Shown here one piece after another: positions 1 through 9,190 of a stretch of DNA of 18,828 nucleotides. Each line of letters begins with the position of its first letter. The first letter of the stretch is position 1. Origin of the DNA: CALKHQ01 sp050329975 (lineage in GTDB: Bacteria > Pseudomonadota > Alphaproteobacteria > CALKHQ01); the NCBI GenBank assembly GCA_050329975.1, contig JBHJOG010000253.1:1-18828 (forward strand), in the 5' to 3' direction. The notes beneath the pieces are model-generated. The model made no database searches and was not told where the DNA came from. It saw only the letters and a list, made by a program, of their open reading frames with translations. The position numbers and the translations under genes were made by a program.

Positions 1-878
1 AGCATCTGCACCGTCTCGATCACGTTGAACTGCTGCCGGGCGCAAGACGGGCAGGAGATGACGGTAACGCCGCGGCGGCGCAGGCCCAGCGACTTCAGGA
101 TCTCGTAGCCCACGCGCACCTCCTCGACCGGATCAGCCGAGAGCGAGACGCGGATGGTGTCGCCGATGCCGGCCCAGAGCAGCGAGCCGATCCCGATCGC
201 CGACTTGACGGTGCCGCCGGTGAGCCCGCCGGCCTCGGTGACGCCGAGGTGCAGCGGGTAATCGCAGGCCTCGGCCAGCCCCTGGTAGGCGGCGACGGCG
301 AGGAAGACGTCCGAAGCCTTGACGCTGATCTTGAACTCGCGGAAGTCGAGTTCCTCCAGGATGCGGGCGTGGTCGAGCGCGCTCTCGACCATCGCCTTCG
401 GGCAGGGCTCGCCGTATTTCTCCAGCAGATCGCGCTCCAGCGAGCCGGCGTTGACCCCGATCCGCATCGAGCAGCCGTGGTCGCGGGCGGCCTTCACCAC
501 CTCCAGCACCCGGGCCTTGTCGCCGATATTGCCGGGGTTGATCCGCAGGCACGCGGCACCTGCCTCCGCCGCCTCGATCGCGCGTTTGTAGTGGAAATGG
601 ATGTCGGCGACGATCGGCACCGGCGAGTCGCGGACGATCCGCTTCAGTGCGGCGGTGGACTCGCGATCGGGACAGGAGACGCGCACGATATCGGCGCCTG
701 CCGCGGCCAGCGCCGCGACCTGCGCCAGGGTCGCTTCGGCGTCGGAGGTCAGCGTGTTGGTCATCGACTGCACGCTGATCGGCGAATCGCCACCCACCGG
801 CACCGTGCCGACGCGGATCTGCCGCGCGCGCCGGCGGTCGATCGATCGATAGGGACGCACTGCCATCGAGAACACCAT
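1..878 (-). CDS. ispG: 4-hydroxy-3-methylbut-2-en-1-yl diphosphate synthase (IspG), 3' end cut by window
   Basis: IspG (GcpE) is the [4Fe-4S] enzyme of the non-mevalonate (MEP) pathway. It converts 2-C-methyl-erythritol cyclodiphosphate to HMBPP in the cytoplasm. The reading frame is open from 878 to the left edge, so about 292 codons are visible; the family usually has about 370 or more, so the C-terminus is missing. Near the N-terminus is VPVGGDSPISVQSMTN, followed by GADIVRVSCPD, PIVADIHFHYKRAIEA and LRINPGNIG, all typical of the TIM-barrel part. Close to the edge is ISCPSCARQQFNV, whose two cysteines are the first pair of cluster ligands in the family. ATG 878 is used; ATG 866 is in frame and cannot be excluded, and neither has a good Shine-Dalgarno. 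It lies downstream of rodZ on the same strand, a conserved pairing. Confidence 0.95.
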   Translation of the reverse strand, partial: MVFSMAVRPYRSIDRRRARQIRVGTVPVGGDSPISVQSMTNTLTSDAEATLAQVAALAAAGADIVRVSCPDRESTAALKRIVRDSPVPIVADIHFHYKRAIEAAEAGAACLRINPGNIGDKARVLEVVKAARDHGCSMRIGVNAGSLERDLLEKYGEPCPKAMVESALDHARILEELDFREFKISVKASDVFLAVAAYQGLAEACDYPLHLGVTEAGGLTGGTVKSAIGIGSLLWAGIGDTIRVSLSADPVEEVRVGYEILKSLGLRRRGVTVISCPSCARQQFNVIETVQM

Positions 879-1010
879 ACGGCGAGGTGACCGGTGCTTA
901 CCGGGGGCGGGATCAGATCTTCAACATGGGCAGCCCGCCGCTCCAGGCAAGGAGCTACGCCATCGGCGCGACGGCCGCAACGGGCCGGTGGTCGCAGGGC
1001 GGGTCTGCGC

Positions 1011-2258
1011 CTAGAGGGGGGCGAGCAGGGCGGTCGGGGCGAGGGAGACGTTGCGCATCACCTCGCCGGGTGCGCCGAGCAGCGGCAGGGCCCGTCCGTC
1101 GACCAGCACCTCCAGCCCGCCGGCATTGCCCATGCGCAACAGCAGGTCGTCGCGGTTCGGCACCTTGTAGATCTCGCCCACCTTCATCAGCCTGGTGAAC
1201 ACCTCGCGGCCGCTGGCATCCTTGATCTCGATCCAGCAGTCGGCTGTCGCCCGCAGGATCACCCGGGCGTCGACATTGACGTCGCCGTAGATGGTCGTCG
1301 CCGTCTCCTCGATCGCGGCGAGCTGGATCCCGCCGGCAGCAGCGGCCGTCCGCTCGGCCGGATCGAGGGACGCGAGGTCGCTGGGAACGGTGATCTCGCC
1401 GGCATTGGGGAAGCCGAGCAGGGAGGGTGACAGCGGCTGGGCGGCCGCAACCGCCGCGGCAGCGCCGGGGTCGCCGTAGGGCGGCTCGTCGACCGGGATC
1501 GAGGCCGCGCTGGCGCTGGAGAACTCGATCACCGATCCGCCGCTGTCCCGCGGCGGCTCGGCGGCAGGCAAGTCGGCGACGATGTCCAGGCTGTCCTGCC
1601 CGAGCTCCTTTGCCAGCTCGGGCTCGGCGCTGCTGCCGATGCTGCGGCTGATCGTGGCGGTCGCGTCGGCCGTCGCAACCGCCAGCATCGAGGCATCGGC
1701 TGCATGCTCGTTGGCCAGTTCGGCGATCTCGTTCTCGGCGCGGTCGGCCTCCAGAGTGAGCTCCGTGGGCACCTCGGCCACCATCGGCCGCGACTCGGGA
1801 CTCTTGCTGCCGAGCAGCTGCCAGCCGCCGTAGCCGACGATCGTGGCCACCACGGCGATGGCGAGCATGGCGGCGATCGGGAACTTGGTCTCGGGCGGGG
1901 GCTCGGGAAAGACCAGCCTCGCCGGCTTGCCCGCGTCCGCCCGTTCCTCGCGGTAGCGGCGCACCACCTCGCCGCCGTCGAGGCTGAAATACTCGGCGTA
2001 GCTGCGGAGGAATCCGATCACATAGGGCCGGCCGGGCAAATCGGCGAAGCGGCCTTCCTCCAGCGCATGCAGGTAGACCACGCGGATGCGGAGCGCGTTG
2101 GCGACATCACGCAGGGTCAGGCCGTAACGCTCCCGCGTTTCGCGCAGCATCAAGCCGACCGTCGAGAAATCGCCCCGACGGCCGCCGCCTCCTACAACGT
2201 CCAGGGAATCGTCGCTCCCGGATTGGAGCATGTGCGCGTGATTCGTTGGCATACTCAC
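1011..2258 (-). CDS. rodZ: RodZ-like helix-turn-helix membrane protein with C-terminal DUF4115
   Basis: RodZ-type proteins link the MreB cytoskeleton to the inner membrane and help set rod shape. The 415-residue product has the family's architecture. A cytoplasmic HTH_25 domain spans about residues 33-95 (GLMLRETRERYGLTLRDVA, then FADLPGRPYVIGFLRSYAEY). One membrane segment spans about 126-149. A long Ala/Pro/acidic, low-complexity linker runs from 150 to 325, and a DUF4115 beta domain covers about 326-400 (VILRATADCWIEIKDASG). The start is GTG 2258, with AGGGA nine bases upstream; an in-frame ATG lies two codons later at 2252. ispG follows after 132 bases on the same strand. The linker is longer than in many homologues. 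Assignment to the RodZ family is firm; a shape role here is inferred. Confidence 0.88.
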   Translation of the reverse strand: MSMPTNHAHMLQSGSDDSLDVVGGGGRRGDFSTVGLMLRETRERYGLTLRDVANALRIRVVYLHALEEGRFADLPGRPYVIGFLRSYAEYFSLDGGEVVRRYREERADAGKPARLVFPEPPPETKFPIAAMLAIAVVATIVGYGGWQLLGSKSPESRPMVAEVPTELTLEADRAENEIAELANEHAADASMLAVATADATATISRSIGSSAEPELAKELGQDSLDIVADLPAAEPPRDSGGSVIEFSSASAASIPVDEPPYGDPGAAAAVAAAQPLSPSLLGFPNAGEITVPSDLASLDPAERTAAAAGGIQLAAIEETATTIYGDVNVDARVILRATADCWIEIKDASGREVFTRLMKVGEIYKVPNRDDLLLRMGNAGGLEVLVDGRALPLLGAPGEVMRNVSLAPTALLAPL

Positions 2259-2452
2259 GTTCTGCTGTCCCTGCGCATTCCGACCAGTTGTCGTTCGCCG
2301 TTGGCGCTCCCGGTTCGGACTGCGTTCGCCCCCAAAATCTGCTGCCTGCGTAGCCGATATTCCTCCTTGCCCCGTGTATCGCTGTCTAAAGCACTTCCCG
2401 CAACCAGATCAAGTCCACGAACCATGTCAATGCGATTTAATCCGATCGACTC

Positions 2453-4726
2453 CTAGAGCCGGGCGCCATGGTCGCGCGCGAACCCGCGGAGCAGGCCGCG
2501 GAGGCTGCGGTCCGACCCGTGCAGCCGGGCGCGCAGGAAGGGCCCGAGCGAGCCGCATTCCAGTGAGCGAATCATCGCCCTGACCGCGCCTACCGACGAG
2601 GCCGACATCGACAGCGAGCGCACTCCCAAGCCGATGCAGGCCATGGCTTCGAGCGGCCTGCCCGCCATCTCGCCACAGACGGTCAGCGGCACCCCGCCAT
2701 CCTGGCAGCGGTCCACGATCTGCGCCAGCATCGAGAGCGCCGGCGGCGAGAGGACGTCGTAGCGGCCGGCGACGCTGGGGCTGCTGCGGTCGGCGGCAAA
2801 GGCGAACTGCATCAGGTCGTTCGAGCCGACCGAGACGAAATCGACTCGCGGCAGCAGCGCCTCGAGCTGCCAGATCAGGGACGGCACCTCGATCATCACG
2901 CCGACCTTGAGCACCGAGGGCAGCGGATGCCCCTCGCGCGCCGCGCCCTCGAGCTCCTTCTCCAGGATTGACCGGGCGCGCTCATATTCGTCGACGTCGG
3001 CGATCATCGGGAACATCACGCTCAGCGGCCGGCCATCGGCAGCGGCGATCATCGCGCGGAGCTGGGTGCGCAGGATCATCGGCCGGTCGAGGGAAAGCCG
3101 GATCGCCCGCCAGCCCATGGCGGGGTTCTCGTCCACCCCGACCTGCGGTCGGAAATAGGGCAGCGCCTTGTCGCCGCCGACGTCGAGCGTGCGGAACACC
3201 ACCTCGCGACCCTCGACCAGGGCCAGGATACGCCGGTAGATCTCGGTCTGTTCGACCACGTCGGGAAAGCTGGGGCGGACCATGAAGCTGATCTCGGTCC
3301 GGTAGAGCCCGATCGACTCGGCGCCGGTGCGCGCAAGCTGGGCAAGGTCGGCCTGCAGGCCGGCGTTGAGCCTCAGCGCGATGCGATGGCCGTCGCGACT
3401 GATCGCCGGCTTGTCGCGGTCGGCCTCGTACTGGGCGCGCAGCACCGCGCGCGCCTGCACGGTCTCGCTGACCGTCGCCAGCACGTCGTCGCCGGGACGG
3501 ATGAACACCTGGGCGCTGTCGCCGTCGACGACCAGGGGGTCGTCGCGCTCGATCTGGCTCAGGATCCCGCGCACCCGGCCGACCATGGGGATCTCCAGCG
3601 CCCGGGCGACGATCGCCACATGGGAGGTCGGCGAGCCTTCCTCCAGCACCACGCCGGCGAGCCGGTCGGACATGAAGTCCAGCAGCTCGGCCGGACCGAG
3701 GTCGCGCGCGACGATGATCGCCTGCTCCGGCAGGTCGGCAGCCGTGACCTGGGCGCCGGTCAGGTGCATCAGCAGCCGGTTGTTGACGTCGTCGATGTCC
3801 ATCATGCGTTCGCGCAGATAGCTGTCGGTGACCTGGGCGAAGCGCGCGCGCATGTCGTCGCCGACCCGCTGCACCGCCGCCTCGGCGGTGAGCCCGGTGT
3901 CGATCGCCTCCCGGATCCGCCCGAGCCAGCCCCGGTCGTGGGCGAACAGCCGGTAGCTTTCCATGACCTCGGTGTGCTCGCCCGTGTCGACGGTCCAGGA
4001 GAGCCGGTCGAGCATGGCGTCGATCGCGCGCTGCATGCTGCGCGCCGCCTCGTTGAGCCGGCTGTGCTCGACAGCCACGTCCTCGGCCACCAGCCGGGTG
4101 GTGGTGGCCTGCCGGGTGTGCGGGAAGGCGACGCCGAAGCGCAGCCCGGAGCTGAGCGCTATCCCGCCGATCCGCAGCGGCCTGAGCGCCAGGCCGTCGG
4201 CCGGCCGCTGCTCCCGCGGATCGACGAGGTCGCCGCCGGCGATCATCTCGGCCAGCACCATGGCGATGGTCTCGAGCGTCTCGACTTCCTCGTCGGTATA
4301 GGCCCGGTGCGAGCGGTTCTGGACCACGAGCACGCCGATGACGCGTCCGTTGCGCAGGATCGGCACGCCGACCAGCGACTGATAGGCCTCCTCGCCGGTC
4401 TCCGGCCGGTAGGCGAATTGCGGATGGCTGGGGGCGTCGGCAAGCCGCAGCGGCCGCGCATGGGCCGCAACGTCGCCGACCAGGCCCTCGCCGACCCGCA
4501 GCCTGGTCAGGTGGACGGCGGTCTTCTTCAGCCCCTCGGTGGCGAACAGCTCGAGGACGCCGCCGGCGCGCAGCACATAGATCGAGCACACCTCGGCGAC
4601 CATCTCGCGCGCGATCATCGCCGACAGCCGGTCGAGGCGCGCCTGCGCGCTTTCGCGCGACGCCATGACGTCGCGGGCGCGCTGCAGCAGCCGCCGCGAC
4701 GCGGTCCATGTGCCCCGTTGCACCAT
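2453..4726 (-). CDS. ptsP: Phosphoenolpyruvate-protein phosphotransferase PtsP (EI-Ntr) with GAF domain
   Basis: PtsP is the first enzyme of the nitrogen phosphotransferase relay. It autophosphorylates from PEP and passes the phosphate to NPr. The 757-residue protein has an N-terminal GAF sensor domain (about 20-165), the domain that distinguishes EI-Ntr from sugar EI. The HPr-binding and swivelling phosphohistidine region follows, with GSPTSHVAIVAR carrying the predicted phosphorylated His369. The C-terminal PEP-binding barrel contains FRTLDVGGDK (511-520), VGSNDLMQFAFAADR, and CGEMAGR with the predicted catalytic Cys684. Length and domain order are normal. ATG 4726 fits the family's N-terminus, although no strong ribosome site precedes it. 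It lies 154 bases downstream of the nitronate monooxygenase gene and near lysC, as in many alphaproteobacteria. Confidence 0.95.
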   Translation of the reverse strand: MVQRGTWTASRRLLQRARDVMASRESAQARLDRLSAMIAREMVAEVCSIYVLRAGGVLELFATEGLKKTAVHLTRLRVGEGLVGDVAAHARPLRLADAPSHPQFAYRPETGEEAYQSLVGVPILRNGRVIGVLVVQNRSHRAYTDEEVETLETIAMVLAEMIAGGDLVDPREQRPADGLALRPLRIGGIALSSGLRFGVAFPHTRQATTTRLVAEDVAVEHSRLNEAARSMQRAIDAMLDRLSWTVDTGEHTEVMESYRLFAHDRGWLGRIREAIDTGLTAEAAVQRVGDDMRARFAQVTDSYLRERMMDIDDVNNRLLMHLTGAQVTAADLPEQAIIVARDLGPAELLDFMSDRLAGVVLEEGSPTSHVAIVARALEIPMVGRVRGILSQIERDDPLVVDGDSAQVFIRPGDDVLATVSETVQARAVLRAQYEADRDKPAISRDGHRIALRLNAGLQADLAQLARTGAESIGLYRTEISFMVRPSFPDVVEQTEIYRRILALVEGREVVFRTLDVGGDKALPYFRPQVGVDENPAMGWRAIRLSLDRPMILRTQLRAMIAAADGRPLSVMFPMIADVDEYERARSILEKELEGAAREGHPLPSVLKVGVMIEVPSLIWQLEALLPRVDFVSVGSNDLMQFAFAADRSSPSVAGRYDVLSPPALSMLAQIVDRCQDGGVPLTVCGEMAGRPLEAMACIGLGVRSLSMSASSVGAVRAMIRSLECGSLGPFLRARLHGSDRSLRGLLRGFARDHGARL

Positions 4727-4762
4727 CGGGCAATCGATCCGCTAGCGGTTCAGTTCGGACGT

Positions 4763-4784
4763 CCGACCCGGACACCCGGGTCGG
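4763..4784. repeat. Perfect 9-base inverted repeat upstream of ptsP
   Basis: CCGACCCGG and CCGGGTCGG pair across a four-base loop (ACAC). On the minus strand this would form a stable hairpin in the RNA between the nitronate monooxygenase gene and ptsP. No T run follows on either strand, so it is not a standard intrinsic terminator. It could be an RNA processing or stability element, or an operator. Confidence 0.6.
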
Positions 4785-4804
4785 GTAACTGGATGGCGAA
4801 ACTC

Positions 4805-4837
4805 GACGGCGGTTGCAAGGACGGCGGTTGCAAGGAC
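4805..4837. repeat. Tandem 15-base repeat, 2.2 copies, upstream of ptsP
   Basis: The unit GACGGCGGTTGCAAG occurs at 4805-4819 and again, identical, at 4820-4834, followed by GAC. It lies in the 154-base gap ahead of ptsP, next to the hairpin at 4763-4784. A recent slippage duplication is the simplest explanation. Paired protein-binding sites about 1.5 helical turns apart are possible but unproven. Confidence 0.85.
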
Positions 4838-4880
4838 TGACCGGTCACCCGCGCCGCCCCACGTCAGAGGCCCGGCGCCG

Positions 4881-5984
4881 TCACGCCGGCCGGCCCGGCC
4901 CGTCGAAGGCGGTACGGGCGAGGATCGCCTGGATCGCCTGCTCCGTGAGCTGGTCGAGGATCGTCCGGGTCGGCTGCTCCTCGACAACCATGCCGACGCT
5001 CTGCCCTGCCATCACCGACCCCCGGTCGACGTCGCCGTCGACCACGGCGCGGCGCAGCGCCCCGGCCCAGAAATGCTCGACCGCGAGCTGGGCGTCCTTG
5101 AGGGCGACCGTGCCCTCGTCGATCTCGGCCACAAGCCGGCGCTGGGTGGCGGCGAACTCCTCGGTCGCCTTGTTGGCGAGTGCCCTGACCGGGATCACCG
5201 GCAGCCGCGGATCGAGCTGGACCGACGGCACCGCGTCGCGCGCCGAGGCACGGACGAAGGCACGCTTGAAATTGGCGTGCGCGATCGATTCGGTGGCGCA
5301 GACGAAGCGGGTGCCGAGCTGGCAGCCGGCCGCCCCCATCTCCAGGTAGGTCAGGACCGCCTCGCCGCGGCCGATCCCGCCGGCGACGAACACCGGCACC
5401 TCGCGGATCAGCGGCAGGATCTCCTGCGCCAGCACGCTGGTCGACACCGGCCCGATATGGCCGCCGGCCTCCATGCCCTCGATGATCAACGCATCGACGC
5501 CGTCGCGGACCAGCTTGCGCGCGATCACCGGCGCCGGCGCGAAGCACATCAGCTTGGCGCCGCCGGCCTTGATCCGTGTGATCGCCTGCCCGCGGGGCAG
5601 CCCGCCGGCCAGCACGATGTGGCCGACCCGCATGTCGAGGCAGAGGTCGATCAGCGCGTCGAGCCTGGGATGAAGCGTGATCAGGTTGACCCCGAACGGC
5701 CGGTCGGTGAGCGCCCGGGTGGCGCGGATCTCGGCCTCAAGGAGCGCGGGGGTCATCGAGCCCGACGCGATAACGCCGAAGCCGCCGGCATTGGAGATGG
5801 CGGCGACCAGGTTGCGCTCGGAGACCCAGGTCATCGCGCCGCCCATGATCGCGCGCTCGGTGCCCAGGAAGGCGCGGCCCCGGGCCCACAGCGCGTCGAG
5901 TCGCCGCTGGGCGGCGGTCCGCAGGTCCTGCGCCCCGGCGCCGGGCCCTGGGTCGGCGCCGGGCGGGGCGCTGCCGTCGATCAT
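4881..5984 (-). CDS. Nitronate monooxygenase / 2-nitropropane dioxygenase family flavoprotein
   Basis: This is an FMN-dependent TIM-barrel enzyme of the NMO/NPD family, members of which oxidise alkyl nitronates; the true substrate here is unknown. FMN-binding segments include IMGGAMTWVSERNLVAAISN, AGGFGVIA and VFVAGGIGRGEAVLTYLEMG followed by GCQLGTRF. EGMEAGGHIGPV places the family's catalytic-type histidine at residue 176. The start is ATG 5984, with GGAG six bases upstream, giving 367 residues. The open frame reaches 6047, but that would overlap the end of lysC and lacks a ribosome site. The N-terminal 20 or so residues are Gly/Pro/Ala-rich and not part of the fold. It starts 16 bases after the lysC stop, so it is probably cotranscribed. 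Some annotations place relatives with enoyl-ACP reductase FabK, a less likely role here. Confidence 0.85.
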   Translation of the reverse strand: MIDGSAPPGADPGPGAGAQDLRTAAQRRLDALWARGRAFLGTERAIMGGAMTWVSERNLVAAISNAGGFGVIASGSMTPALLEAEIRATRALTDRPFGVNLITLHPRLDALIDLCLDMRVGHIVLAGGLPRGQAITRIKAGGAKLMCFAPAPVIARKLVRDGVDALIIEGMEAGGHIGPVSTSVLAQEILPLIREVPVFVAGGIGRGEAVLTYLEMGAAGCQLGTRFVCATESIAHANFKRAFVRASARDAVPSVQLDPRLPVIPVRALANKATEEFAATQRRLVAEIDEGTVALKDAQLAVEHFWAGALRRAVVDGDVDRGSVMAGQSVGMVVEEQPTRTILDQLTEQAIQAILARTAFDGPGRPA

Positions 5985-6000
5985 GCCGCTCTCCACCGCA

Positions 6001-7221
<1,221 letters not shown>

Positions 7222-7332
7222 TGTCCGCCTGCGCCCGGGGCGCTCCCTCTGGTTCACGTCTGTCGGCTCGGAGGATCCGTGCCGGCGGGTGCCGGCCCAC
7301 GGGAAATTGCACCCTGCGTCAAGCTGCTGGGT

Positions 7333-7360
7333 TTGAAGCCTGCGCGCGCGAACCCATAAT
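7333..7360 (+). promoter_or_regulatory. Candidate sigma-70 type promoter for ubiG
   Basis: TTGAAG (7333-7338) and CATAAT (7355-7360) are separated by 16 bases in the lysC/ubiG divergent region. The -10 matches consensus at five of six positions and the -35 at four of six. Transcription would start near 7367, giving a leader of about 70 bases. This is inferred from consensus only. Confidence 0.45.
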
Positions 7361-7422
7361 CGGATTGCGGCCGGCACGCAAGGTGCGCCGGCGGGGCCCT
7401 GGTCGGGCGCAGGGCCAGCAGC

Positions 7423-7428
7423 GGAGGG
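7423..7428 (+). promoter_or_regulatory. Strong Shine-Dalgarno of ubiG
   Basis: GGAGGG lies seven bases before ATG 7436. It is among the best ribosome binding sites in the window and fixes the ubiG start. Confidence 0.75.
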
Positions 7429-7435
7429 ACGCATC

Positions 7436-8188
7436 ATGACGCCGGCCACCGGAGCCAGCTCGACCGTCGATCCGGCGGAGATCGCCAAGTTCGCCGCCAT
7501 GGCCGACGCCTGGTGGGACCCGGACGGCAAGTTCAAGCCGCTGCACGTGCTCAACCCGGTCCGGCTCGGCTACATCAGGGACCAGCTGTGCGCCCATTTC
7601 GGCCGCGACCCGCGCTCGGTGACCTCGCTGGCGGGGCTGGCGCTGGTCGACATCGGCTGCGGCGGCGGCCTGATCTGCGAGCCGATGGCCCGCCTGGGGG
7701 CGGCCGTCACCGGCATCGACGCTGCCGAGAAGAACATCGCGGTCGCCGGCGCGCACGCCGCCGGCCAGGAGCTGGCGATCGACTACCGGGCCGTCACCGC
7801 GGAGGCGCTGGCGGCGGAGGGCGCCCGGTTCGACGTGGTGCTGAACCTGGAGATCATCGAGCATGTGGCCGATCCGCCGGCCTTCATCGCCGCCTCGGCG
7901 GCGCTGCTGAAGCCCGGCGGGGTGATGGTCACCTCGACCCTGAACCGCACCGCGCGCGCCTTCGCGCTGGCGGTCGTCGGCGCCGAATACGTGCTGCGCT
8001 GGCTGCCGCGCGGCACCCACGACTGGCGCAAGTTCGTCAAGCCGTCGGAACTGGCGCGCTACCTGCGGCAGGCGGGGCTGGAGATGCGCGACCTGACCGG
8101 CCTGGTCTACCGCCCGGGCGCCGGCTGGACCCTGGACCGGCACGACGTGGCGGTGAACTACCTGATGCTGTCGGTGAATCCGGGCTGA
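7436..8188 (+). CDS. ubiG: Ubiquinone biosynthesis O-methyltransferase UbiG
   Basis: UbiG carries out the two O-methylations of ubiquinone synthesis at the membrane, using SAM. The 250-residue length is typical. The N-terminus has the family segment EIAKFAAMADAWWDPDGKF, followed by KPLHVLNPVRLGYIRDQL. The SAM motif I is VDIGCGGGLICEPMARLG (71-88), the acidic strand is VTGIDAAEKNI, and LNLEIIEHVADP follows. Later come LKPGGVMVTSTLNRT, GTHDWRKFVKPSEL and the C-terminal DVAVNYLMLS. ATG 7436 is supported by the GGAGGG ribosome site and by the conserved N-terminus. The gene diverges from lysC, a common alphaproteobacterial arrangement, and converges on the GNAT-NUDIX gene with only nine bases between the two stops. 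Confidence 0.96.
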   Translation: MTPATGASSTVDPAEIAKFAAMADAWWDPDGKFKPLHVLNPVRLGYIRDQLCAHFGRDPRSVTSLAGLALVDIGCGGGLICEPMARLGAAVTGIDAAEKNIAVAGAHAAGQELAIDYRAVTAEALAAEGARFDVVLNLEIIEHVADPPAFIAASAALLKPGGVMVTSTLNRTARAFALAVVGAEYVLRWLPRGTHDWRKFVKPSELARYLRQAGLEMRDLTGLVYRPGAGWTLDRHDVAVNYLMLSVNPG

Positions 8189-8197
8189 GGCCGCAGC

Positions 8198-9190
8198 CTA
8201 CAGCATGTCCCGCAGCATGGCGATCAGGGGTACGTCGGCGGGCGGCATCGGGTAGTCCTTCAGGTCGCGCGGGCGCACCCATTTCAGGGTCTGGCCTTCG
8301 CGCGGCATCGGCGTGCCCGACCAGCGGCGGCAGGCGAAGACCGGCATCAGCAAGTGGAAGCTGTCGTAAGCGTGGCTGGCGAAGGTGAGCGGGGCGAGGC
8401 AGCTGGCCTGGGTGTCGATGCCGAGCTCCTCGTGCAGCTCGCGGATCAGGGCGGCCTCCGGCGTCTCGCCGTGATGGACCTTGCCGCCGGGGAATTCCCA
8501 CAGGCCGGCCATCGGCTTGCCCTCTGGCCGGCGGGCGATCAGCACCCGGCCGTCGACGTCGACCAGGGCCACCGCGCTGACCAGCACGACCTGCGGCAAA
8601 TGACCCGATTGGCCTGCCAACCAGCCTTCCCGGCTGAGCGCCCGCTCCTCCTGCAGGGCCGGCGGGCAGCCGGGCCGGAAAAGCCCCTCGCAAGTGCGTA
8701 CGGGCTGCAGGCCGATCCTGGCCTGGACGCGGATGCTCGCGCGGTTCCTCGCCAGTGCGCGCGACTTGATCCGGCGCAACCCGATCTCCCGGAAGCCGAT
8801 CTCGACCAGCGCGCCGGCTGCCTCGGACGCATAGCCCCGGCCCCAATGCGGCTTTCCGATCCAGAAGCCGAGGTCGGCCTCGCCCGCCAGGCCGTCGATG
8901 TCGAGGCCGATCATGCCGATCGGCGCATCGGATCCGTCGGGAACGATCGCGCAGACCAGTCGATGGCCGGCGGCCATGTCCGCCTGCACCTTGGCGATGA
9001 AGTCCGCGGCGCCGCCCTCGGGATAGGGATGGGGGATGTTCGCCGTCATCAGGGCGACGTCGGGCTCGGCGACATAGACTTGCACCGCATCGGCATCCGC
9101 CGGCAGCGGCAGGCGCAGCAGCAGGCGCTCCGTCCTGTGCGGTAGATAGGGCAGCGAGACCGGTTCGACCGCCGGCATGACCGGGATCAC
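8198..9190 (-). CDS. Fused GNAT acetyltransferase and MutT-type NUDIX hydrolase
   Basis: One uninterrupted 330-residue frame encodes two enzymes. Residues about 18-190 are a RimJ/RimL-type GNAT N-acetyltransferase: TERLLLRLPLPADADAVQ at the start, LGFWIGKPHWGRGYASEAAG as the acetyl-CoA motif, then ALARNRASIRVQARIGLQP. Residues about 200-330 are a MutT-like NUDIX domain, VSAVALVDVDGRVLIARRP, then LWEFPGGK. A perfect Nudix box follows at 236-258 (G..5..E..7..REL.EE.GI, ending REL HEELGI). It is expected to hydrolyse oxidised or other non-canonical nucleoside triphosphates. In relatives these are often two adjacent genes. The GTG start at 9190 overlaps the argJ stop (GTGA), implying translational coupling; ATG 9178 is an alternative. 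Acetylation substrate is unknown. Confidence 0.87.
   Translation of the reverse strand: MIPVMPAVEPVSLPYLPHRTERLLLRLPLPADADAVQVYVAEPDVALMTANIPHPYPEGGAADFIAKVQADMAAGHRLVCAIVPDGSDAPIGMIGLDIDGLAGEADLGFWIGKPHWGRGYASEAAGALVEIGFREIGLRRIKSRALARNRASIRVQARIGLQPVRTCEGLFRPGCPPALQEERALSREGWLAGQSGHLPQVVLVSAVALVDVDGRVLIARRPEGKPMAGLWEFPGGKVHHGETPEAALIRELHEELGIDTQASCLAPLTFASHAYDSFHLLMPVFACRRWSGTPMPREGQTLKWVRPRDLKDYPMPPADVPLIAMLRDML

Noticed and set aside
838..851. GATC/CGAT short tandem repeat near the ispG start
   Set aside because: It lies inside ispG coding sequence and just encodes Ser-Ile-Asp-Arg; too short to be a meaningful repeat locus.
2402..2430. Perfect TTGACA on the minus strand (2425-2430) as a rodZ -35 box
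   Set aside because: No acceptable -10 lies 16-18 bases downstream (CTGGTT at 17), so I did not call a promoter.
3386..4840. A 484-codon open frame on the plus strand, antisense to ptsP
   Set aside because: It is rich in Arg, Gly, His and Pro with no recognisable domain, as expected for the shadow of a GC-rich gene; ptsP on the other strand is unmistakable.
7277..7326. A TTGACG box and a GC-rich bulged stem (CCGTG/CACGG, CCGGC/GCCGG) in the lysC leader
   Set aside because: No matching -10 follows the box, and the stem has a bulge and is the kind of structure expected by chance at this GC content; no lysine riboswitch core is visible.
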